Shown here one piece after another: positions 5,854 through 12,734 of a stretch of 14,378 nucleotides of DNA (its first letter is position 1; each line of letters starts with the position of its first letter). Below the pieces are notes generated by a model. That model made no database searches. It was not told the DNA's origin and worked only from the letters and a program-made list of their open reading frames with translations. This stretch comes from Rhodospirillaceae bacterium. Lineage in GTDB: Bacteria > Pseudomonadota > Alphaproteobacteria > Rhodospirillales > Magnetospirillaceae. Made by a program: the position numbers and the translations under genes. Location: positions 1 through 14,378 of the forward strand of contig JASLCK010000267.1 in NCBI GenBank assembly GCA_030151865.1, given 5' to 3'.

Positions 5854-8800
5854 ATGCGCGCAGACCAGCCCCAGCACCGCAACCGCCACGCCTCCGGCAC
5901 TGGCCGTCGCAACCGCTCTCTGGGGATCATGGCGCTGGAGCCCCGCCTGATGTTTGATGGTGCCGCCGTCGCCACCGCTGCCGCGGCCGTCGCAGATCAC
6001 CATGCCGACCCGGCGGCCCACGCCGCCCCTGATGCCGCCGCCAAGGCCACCATCCCGCAAGTCGCCGCCCCGACGGAAGTGCGCGCCGCCGACCCTGCCC
6101 AGGATGGCGGCAAGAAGGAAGTGGCCTTCGTCGACACCTCGATCGACAATTACAAAGCTTTGGAAGCGGGCATCAAGGCAGGCGTGGAAATCGTCGAGAT
6201 CAGCGGCGGGCAAAGCGGTCTGGCGCAAATGGCCGCCTGGGCGGAAACCCACAGCGGGTACGACACCATCCACGTCTTCTCGCATGGAACCGAAGGCAGC
6301 TTCCGTGTCGGCAGCGACACCATCACCGACGCCACCTTGCAGACCACCACCACCCAGGCCGAACTGGCCGAGATCGGCTCTGCCCTGAAGGCGGGCGGCG
6401 ATATCATGCTGTACGGCTGTGACGTCGCCAACGGCGCCGACGGGCAAAAGTTCATCAATGATCTGTCCAGCGGCACCGGGGCGACTGTCTATGCCTCGAC
6501 CGACGCCACCGGGTCATCCGCACTGGGCGGCGACTGGGTTTTGGAAGCGAAATCCACCACTGTCGCCTCCGACCATTCCGACGCTGACAAGGCGCTGGCG
6601 GTAACCGATTATTCCGGCCTGCTGGCCGCACCGACCACCGGCACCAATGACTTTTCGCAATTTTCGGGCACTGTACTCCTTGCGAGTAACGGGGCGTCTC
6701 CAAGAAGTTATGACGACACCAACAACGGCTTTACCTATACAGGTGTCTCCAGCGGCAATATGACCATCAACGCGGTCTCCCTGGCGGGTTATTCCGAAGT
6801 GCTGCAATACATCGCCGCAGGGGGGACCACTTGGACATATAGCAGCCTCAAATCCACCGATAGCAGCGATTTCAAGATCACCTCAATCAAGGTTGGCACC
6901 AGCACTGCGACCTTCCTGAATCAGACCTGGACCGTCACCGGTTACAAAGATGGCGTCGCCGTCTATGGGGCGACAAAAACTTTCACCATGACGACGTCCA
7001 ACATTCTGCAAAGTGTTGATCTCAGCGCCAACGCCTTTGGCAACATTGACGAAATCCGTATCACCACTACCGCCAACACCTCGGGCAATCTGCGCATTGA
7101 CGATGTTGTCACCGCCCCCGCCGGTCCGACAGTGCTGACGGCACCCACGTTGTCAGCCGCCAGCAATAGCGGCAGCACGTCAGACACCATCACCAACGTC
7201 ACCACGCCGGTCATCACCGGCAGCGGAGCGACGACCGGGGCAATCGTCACGCTTTATGACACCGATGGTGTGACGGTATTGGGGGCAGGCATCGCCGACG
7301 GATCGGGAAACTGGTCGATCACCACATCAACCCTCGCCGAGGGTAACCATAGCCTGAGCGCCACCCAAACCGTTGGCAGCGATACTTCGGGTATATCCCC
7401 CCCTCTATCGATTACCATCGACACCATTGGTCCAGCGGCGTTGGCCACTCCGGTGCTCAGCCCCGCCAGCGATTCCGGCAGCAATAACAGCGACGGCGCG
7501 ACCAATATCACCACACCGACCGTCACCGGCACGGCGGAAGCCAACAGCACCGTGACCGTCAATATCGATGGCAGCGATGTGGGTACCGTGACCGCCGATG
7601 GGTCTGGGAATTGGAGCTATACGGTCGGGTCCGCCCTGTCGGCGGGATCGCATCTGGTCAAAGCCAAATCCAGCGATGTGGCGGGAAATGCTGGCAGCTA
7701 TTCCAACACACTGACCGTCATCGTTGACACGGCCTCCCCCACCAACATCACCCCCGCCGCGGCCATCTTGTCGACATCGGCGGCGACCAATGGCGCAACC
7801 TTTACCAGCCTGTCGGCCACCGACGCCACCAACATCAGCGGCTATACCGACAGCTTCACCTATTCCATCGCGGGCGGCACCGACGCGGGCAAGTTCAGCA
7901 TTTCCGGCAGCAATCTGGTCATCAACAACACCGGCGGACTGACGGCGGGCAGCTATGATGTTCAGATCCAGGTGGTGGACAAGGTGGGCAACAGCTACAC
8001 CAAGTCCCTGACTTTGACCGTCGCCGACGGCCCCAGCTTCACCTCGGGCAGCACCGCCAGCATTGCCGAAAACAGCGCCACCAGCACCACCGTCTATCAG
8101 GCGCAGGCCACCCCCAACAGCGGCAGCGTTTCCTATGCCCTGAGCGGCACCGACGCCAGCGCCTTTGATTTCGATACCAGCACCGGCATCCTGACCTTCA
8201 AGGCATCACCGAATTTCGAGGCCAAGTCATCCTATTCGGTGACCATCACCGCCACCGACAGCATTGGCTCGACGCCGCAAGCCGTGACCATTTCGATCAC
8301 CGACGTGAATGAAGCCCCGACCGGCGGCAACAGCACCGTCAGCGGCACTCAGAACACCACTTATGTCTTCCAGACCAGTGACTTCACCTTCAGCGATCCC
8401 GACACGGGTTCGACCCCGCACAGCTTTGGTGGCGTTCAACTGACGGCCCTGCCCGCAGCAGGCACCTTGTGGCTGGACGCCAACAACGACGGGATCAACA
8501 ACGACGCCGCCTTGACCGCGTCGTCCTCCATCAGCGCCGCCGACATCGCGGCGGGCAAGCTGAAGTTTACTCCGGCCAACAACGGCACCGGCACGGGCTA
8601 TGCCAGCGTCAGCTTCAAGGTCAGTGACGGCAGTCTGCTGGCTGCCAGCGCCAACACCATCACCATCGACGTCGCCGCCGTGAACCAACCGCCTGTCCTG
8701 ACCGCCGGGTCCAGTTCGGCAGCCTATACCGAAGGCGGCAGCGCCGTGGCGATTGACGCCACCTTGACGGTGACCGACAGCGACAGCACCACCATGAGCG

Positions 8801-11800
8801 GGGCCACAGCCGTCATTTCCGGCGGCTTTGTCACCGGCGACCGCCTGAATTTCACCAGTCAGAACGGTATCAGCGCAACCTGGAACGCAGGCACGCAAAC
8901 CCTGACCTTAACCGGCACGGCCAGCGTCGCCAATTATCAGGCGGCACTGCGCAGCATCACTTTCGACAGCACCAGCCACGATCCGGGCAACGGCACCCGT
9001 ACCGTCACCTGGCGGATCGATGACGGCGCGGCGCAAAACCATCAGAGCAATCAGCCCACCAGCACCGTGTCGGTGACCCCGGTCAACGATGCCCCGACCC
9101 TGACCACCACCGCCGCCACTTCGCCCACCTATACCGAAGGCGGCAGCGCGGTTTCGTTGTTCAGCGGCACCGCCGCCAGCACGGTGGAAGCAGGCCAGAA
9201 ACTGACCCAGATCACCCTGACGGTGTCCGGGTTGCAGGATGGTTCTCACGAGACCCTGACCATCGACGGCACCGATGTCGCGCTGACCGATGGCAATTCT
9301 GTGACTTCGACGGCCAATACCTTCAGCACGGTGGTCAACGTGGTCGGCGGCACCGCCACCGTGACCATTACCCACAGCGGCGACTTTACCGCCACCCAAG
9401 CGCAAACCTTGATCGACGGCCTGACCTATCGCGATACCGTGACCGGCATCACCAGCGGCACCCGCACCGTGACCCTGACCCAGGTCAAGGATGACGGCGG
9501 CACTGCCAGCAGCGGCCATGACAGCACCACCTTAAGCACGGCGGCCACCGTCACCGTGCAACCCATCAATCATGCCCCGAGCCTGACCACCACCGCGGCG
9601 ACCTCGCCCACCTTTACCGAAGGTGGAACCGCCACCAGCCTGTTCAGCGGCACCAGCATCGATATCGGCACGGGGGATTCCAGTCAAAACATCCATGCCA
9701 TCACCCTGACCGTCAGCGGGTTGAGCGATGGCACGGCGGAAGTGCTGTCGGTCGATGGCAGCAATGTCACCCTGACCAACGGCACGTCCGTCACCACCAC
9801 TGACAACGGCTTTTCGGTATCGGTCAGCGTGTCCAGCGGCACCGCCACCGTGACCATCACCCGCAGCAGCGATTTTACCGCTGCCCAGGCGCAAACCCTG
9901 GTGAATGGTCTGGCTTATAAGAACACCAGCAGCGATCCCACCGCCGCCGCCCGCACCGTTACCTTGACCCGTATCCAAGATAGTGGCGGCACCAGCGGCG
10001 GCGGCGTTGACAGCACCACGCTGAGCACCAGCACCAGCGTCACCGTGGTGCCGGTCAATACGGCCCCGACCCTGACCACCACTGCCGCCACTTCGCCCAG
10101 CTATACCGAAGGCGGCAGCGCGGTTTCGTTGTTCAGCGGCACCGCCGCCAGCGCGGTGGAAGCAGGACAAAAGCTGACCCAGATCACCCTGACGGTGTCC
10201 GGATTGCAGGACGGCTCTCACGAAATCCTGACCGTCGATGGCACGGCCGTGGCGCTGACCGATGGCAATTCTGTCACGTCGTCGGCCAATACCTTCGTGG
10301 CGACGGTCAACGTGGTCAGCGGCACCGCCACCGTGACCATCACCCGCAGCGGCGACTTTACCGCCGCCCAGGCGCAAACCCTGATCAATGGCCTGACCTA
10401 TCGCGACAGCGGCACCGTCGCCGATATCACCAGCGGCAATCGCGTCATCACCCTGACTCAGGTCAAAGATGACGGCGGCACCGCCAACAGCGGCCATGAC
10501 AGCACCACCCTAAGCACGGCGGCGACTGTCGCCGTTCATACCTTGAACCACGCCCCGACCCTGACCACCACCGCGGCGACCTCGCCCACCTTTACCGAAG
10601 ATGGAACTGCCGCCAGCCTGTTCAGCGGCACCACCATCGGCCTGGGAGCGGGCGATAGCGGACAGAACATCCATGCCATCACCCTGACCGTCAGCGGTCT
10701 GAGCGATGGCTCGGCGGAAGTGCTGCGTGTCGATGGCAGCAACGTGTCCCTGACCAACGGCAATTCGGTCACCACCACCGCCAATGGCTTCAGCGTCACG
10801 GTCAGCGTCACCAGCGGCACCGCCACCGTGACCATCACCCACAGCGGTGATTTCACCACCGCCCAGGCGCAAACCCTGGTGAATGGTCTGGCCTATAAGA
10901 ACACCAGCAACGACCCCACCGTCGCCACCCGCACCGTCACCTTGACGGGGATCCAAGACACCGGCGGCACCAGCGGCGGCGGCGTTGACAGCACCACGTT
11001 GAGCACCAGCACCAGCGTTACCGTAGTGCCGGTCAACAATGCCCCAACCCTGGATGCGACCACCACCCTGCCCAGCCTTGATCTGGTCAATGTCCAGACG
11101 GCCGCCCTGTTCTCGGGGGCCAGCGCGGGCACGGTCGAAGCCGGGCAAGTTCTGACCAGTCTGACCGTCACCGTCACCGGCCTGCATGATGGCGGCAATG
11201 AAGTGATCACCGCCGATGGCAGCGCTATCGCTCTGGCCAATGGCATCAGTGGCACCTCGACCGGTGGCGGCGCATTCAGCTATAGCGTCAGTGTCAGCGG
11301 CTCGACCGCGACCATCACCTTTACCCGCGCAGGCAACATGACCGGCGCCCAGGTGGTATCGCTGGTGGACAGCCTGACTTATAAGAACATCAGCGCCACC
11401 GCCACGGGCGGCAATCGCACCGTGACGCTAAGCGCTTTGCAGGATAATGGCGGCACCGACAACGACGGACATGACACCAACAATCCGTCCCTGACCTCGA
11501 CCATCCTGGTGGTGGCCAATGATGTTCCCACCATCTCGGCTCCCAGCCTGATCACCTCGTCGGATAAGTCACCGAAGGCAATTTCCGGAGTGTCGATCAG
11601 CGATACCACCGGGGCCGCGACCTATACGGTGACCGTATCCACCTCGAGCGCCACCGGACAAATCCACCTGACCGGCGTGACCGCCATTGCCGGAGCCAAC
11701 GACAGCGCCAGCATCACCTTCCAAGGCAGCAAGAGCGCCATCAACGCCGCCCTTGGCACCTTGAAATACACCCCCGGCGGGGTCGGGGTGGATGCGGTCA

Positions 11801-12717
11801 GCATCACTGTCAATGATGGCGGATCCAGCTATATTGGCGGTGCCAAAAGCGCAACCACCAGCATCACCTTTGTCACCAGCGCGCCCTCCACGACATCGGT
11901 GCTTGCGCCCAGTCAGCCTGCCACGCAGCCAGGCGCCCCGACTGTTGTCACCACGCCCACCACCACGTCAGCATCGGACACCTTGCGGACCGTGGTACGG
12001 ACCGAGGCACCCCAAACCGGTTTTGTGTCCATCACGCCGACCATCAGTGTGCCGCCGGTTGCAGCCTCGAACGAAGGACGCTCAAGCACAGGGAATGCGG
12101 CTCCAGCCTCTGGCCTGACCTTAACCGCTCCGGCCCCCAGTTCCTTCCAGGTCGCCGTGATCCCCAAGAGCGCGGGAAGCGCAGACAACCTTGTGGTCAA
12201 TATCCCAATCGCAGACTCGGCCTTCAGCACGGGCTCGCTGGTCAAAGTCACCGTTCCGACCGACGCATTCGCCAACACCAATGCCCGGGCCGTGGTGTCC
12301 TTAAGCGCCACCCGCGCCGATGGGGCCAGTTTGCCCGGTTGGCTCAGCTTCAACCCGCAGACCGGCACCTTCCAGGGCGCGCCGCCTCCCGGTTTTCAGG
12401 GCGTGGTCACCGTCAGGGTGGTGGCGCGCGACAATCAGGGGCATGAAGCGACCCAGGTGTTCCGCATCGCCGTCGGCGTCAATAATGCGGGCCGGGCGCC
12501 TGCCGATCAGGGTCAGGGCGAACGCGGACAGCCGCAGACCCCCGCGCCACGCGGCAATACTGGCCGGACCGGGGGCCTTTTGTCTCCCAGCGTTGACCAT
12601 ACCGCCCAAGGCGGTCGCCTTGGCTTGACCGAACAGCTTGCTCAAATGACATTTAAAGCCGGGATGGCCAGACAAGCGGCCATGTTCACGGCGACGAAGC
12701 GTGACAAAGTCGCGTGA
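5854..12717 (+). CDS. Giant LEPR-XLL / DUF4347 repeat protein, probable type I-secreted adhesin
   Basis: Predicted surface or secreted protein of 2287 residues. Approximate layout: Arg-rich start, LEPR-XLL motif LEPRLMFDG at 28-36, Ala-rich linker; DUF4347 at 88-245 (VAFVDTS, SHG at 143-145, MLYGCDVA with C189, GGDWVLE); a beta-rich domain at 257-429; two Ig-like domains at 430-527 and 528-629 (DGSGNWS in each); a cadherin-like stretch at 630-725; a cadherin domain at 726-822 ending DVNEAP; further repeats at 823-943 and 949-1081; five repeats of about 162 residues at 1082-1892; another at 1893-2012; a Thr/Pro/Ser linker; a He_PIG-like domain near 2148-2206; and a tail with LGLTEQLAQ near 2256-2264. 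C189 is the only cysteine. There is no Sec signal and no RTX nonapeptides. The start is supported by AGAGGA at 5839-5844. Type I export is inferred from this and the TolC gene 17 nt downstream. Adhesion is likely but not proven. Confidence 0.88.
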   Translation: MRADQPQHRNRHASGTGRRNRSLGIMALEPRLMFDGAAVATAAAAVADHHADPAAHAAPDAAAKATIPQVAAPTEVRAADPAQDGGKKEVAFVDTSIDNYKALEAGIKAGVEIVEISGGQSGLAQMAAWAETHSGYDTIHVFSHGTEGSFRVGSDTITDATLQTTTTQAELAEIGSALKAGGDIMLYGCDVANGADGQKFINDLSSGTGATVYASTDATGSSALGGDWVLEAKSTTVASDHSDADKALAVTDYSGLLAAPTTGTNDFSQFSGTVLLASNGASPRSYDDTNNGFTYTGVSSGNMTINAVSLAGYSEVLQYIAAGGTTWTYSSLKSTDSSDFKITSIKVGTSTATFLNQTWTVTGYKDGVAVYGATKTFTMTTSNILQSVDLSANAFGNIDEIRITTTANTSGNLRIDDVVTAPAGPTVLTAPTLSAASNSGSTSDTITNVTTPVITGSGATTGAIVTLYDTDGVTVLGAGIADGSGNWSITTSTLAEGNHSLSATQTVGSDTSGISPPLSITIDTIGPAALATPVLSPASDSGSNNSDGATNITTPTVTGTAEANSTVTVNIDGSDVGTVTADGSGNWSYTVGSALSAGSHLVKAKSSDVAGNAGSYSNTLTVIVDTASPTNITPAAAILSTSAATNGATFTSLSATDATNISGYTDSFTYSIAGGTDAGKFSISGSNLVINNTGGLTAGSYDVQIQVVDKVGNSYTKSLTLTVADGPSFTSGSTASIAENSATSTTVYQAQATPNSGSVSYALSGTDASAFDFDTSTGILTFKASPNFEAKSSYSVTITATDSIGSTPQAVTISITDVNEAPTGGNSTVSGTQNTTYVFQTSDFTFSDPDTGSTPHSFGGVQLTALPAAGTLWLDANNDGINNDAALTASSSISAADIAAGKLKFTPANNGTGTGYASVSFKVSDGSLLAASANTITIDVAAVNQPPVLTAGSSSAAYTEGGSAVAIDATLTVTDSDSTTMSGATAVISGGFVTGDRLNFTSQNGISATWNAGTQTLTLTGTASVANYQAALRSITFDSTSHDPGNGTRTVTWRIDDGAAQNHQSNQPTSTVSVTPVNDAPTLTTTAATSPTYTEGGSAVSLFSGTAASTVEAGQKLTQITLTVSGLQDGSHETLTIDGTDVALTDGNSVTSTANTFSTVVNVVGGTATVTITHSGDFTATQAQTLIDGLTYRDTVTGITSGTRTVTLTQVKDDGGTASSGHDSTTLSTAATVTVQPINHAPSLTTTAATSPTFTEGGTATSLFSGTSIDIGTGDSSQNIHAITLTVSGLSDGTAEVLSVDGSNVTLTNGTSVTTTDNGFSVSVSVSSGTATVTITRSSDFTAAQAQTLVNGLAYKNTSSDPTAAARTVTLTRIQDSGGTSGGGVDSTTLSTSTSVTVVPVNTAPTLTTTAATSPSYTEGGSAVSLFSGTAASAVEAGQKLTQITLTVSGLQDGSHEILTVDGTAVALTDGNSVTSSANTFVATVNVVSGTATVTITRSGDFTAAQAQTLINGLTYRDSGTVADITSGNRVITLTQVKDDGGTANSGHDSTTLSTAATVAVHTLNHAPTLTTTAATSPTFTEDGTAASLFSGTTIGLGAGDSGQNIHAITLTVSGLSDGSAEVLRVDGSNVSLTNGNSVTTTANGFSVTVSVTSGTATVTITHSGDFTTAQAQTLVNGLAYKNTSNDPTVATRTVTLTGIQDTGGTSGGGVDSTTLSTSTSVTVVPVNNAPTLDATTTLPSLDLVNVQTAALFSGASAGTVEAGQVLTSLTVTVTGLHDGGNEVITADGSAIALANGISGTSTGGGAFSYSVSVSGSTATITFTRAGNMTGAQVVSLVDSLTYKNISATATGGNRTVTLSALQDNGGTDNDGHDTNNPSLTSTILVVANDVPTISAPSLITSSDKSPKAISGVSISDTTGAATYTVTVSTSSATGQIHLTGVTAIAGANDSASITFQGSKSAINAALGTLKYTPGGVGVDAVSITVNDGGSSYIGGAKSATTSITFVTSAPSTTSVLAPSQPATQPGAPTVVTTPTTTSASDTLRTVVRTEAPQTGFVSITPTISVPPVAASNEGRSSTGNAAPASGLTLTAPAPSSFQVAVIPKSAGSADNLVVNIPIADSAFSTGSLVKVTVPTDAFANTNARAVVSLSATRADGASLPGWLSFNPQTGTFQGAPPPGFQGVVTVRVVARDNQGHEATQVFRIAVGVNNAGRAPADQGQGERGQPQTPAPRGNTGRTGGLLSPSVDHTAQGGRLGLTEQLAQMTFKAGMARQAAMFTATKRDKVA
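9097..10068 (+). repeat. First A-B super-repeat unit inside the giant protein gene
   Basis: Unit A1 (9097-9579, 161 residues) and unit B1 (9580-10068, 163 residues), each starting [TS]LTTTAATSP and ending with DSTTLST and a [NT]AP-type boundary after the next linker. A-type units carry SAVSLFSGTAAS and QKLTQITLTVSGLQDGSHE. B-type units carry SLFSGT, QNIHAITLTVSGLSDG and AYKNTS. The frame is kept exactly, as expected for tandem beta-sandwich domains. Confidence 0.9.
10069..11046 (+). repeat. Second A-B super-repeat unit inside the giant protein gene
   Basis: Unit A2 (10069-10557) and unit B2 (10558-11046), 163 residues each. A2 is clearly closer to A1 than to its neighbours B1 and B2, and B2 is closer to B1. 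At the DNA level 10102-10152 is identical to 9130-9180 over 51 bases, an offset of 972, the length of the first A-B pair. The pair was therefore most likely duplicated as one block. Confidence 0.9.
11047..11529 (+). repeat. Diverged fifth repeat (unit C) of the giant protein gene
   Basis: A 161-residue unit with the same frame of conserved points (ALFSGASAGTVEAGQ, LTVTVTGLHDGG, LTYKNIS, GGTDNDGHD) but many differences from A and B. It shares TVEAGQ with the A type and YKN with the B type. It closes the repeat arm, and the domain after it (11530 onward) has only loose similarity. It is probably an older copy that did not take part in the recent A-B duplication. Confidence 0.8.
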
Positions 12718-12734
12718 TGAGAAGGGGGAACAGA

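Noticed and set aside
5818..6447. 209-residue minus-strand open frame over the start of the adhesin gene
   Set aside because: It covers the well-supported LEPR-XLL and DUF4347 coding region and has a Gly/Val/Asp-rich composition without motifs.
8227..11187. Long minus-strand open frames opposite the adhesin repeats (8227-8898, 8908-9519, 9532-10497, 10510-11187)
   Set aside because: Their products are Gly/Ala/Asp/His-rich low-complexity mirrors of the Thr/Ser/Val-rich repeats, with no family resemblance. They repeat with the same period as the coding strand, as shadow frames in GC-rich repetitive DNA do.
5854..12717. RTX toxin or RTX adhesin
   Set aside because: No glycine-aspartate nonapeptide repeats were found; the GGT...GHD and GGT...GVD strings at repeat ends are single loop motifs, one per domain.
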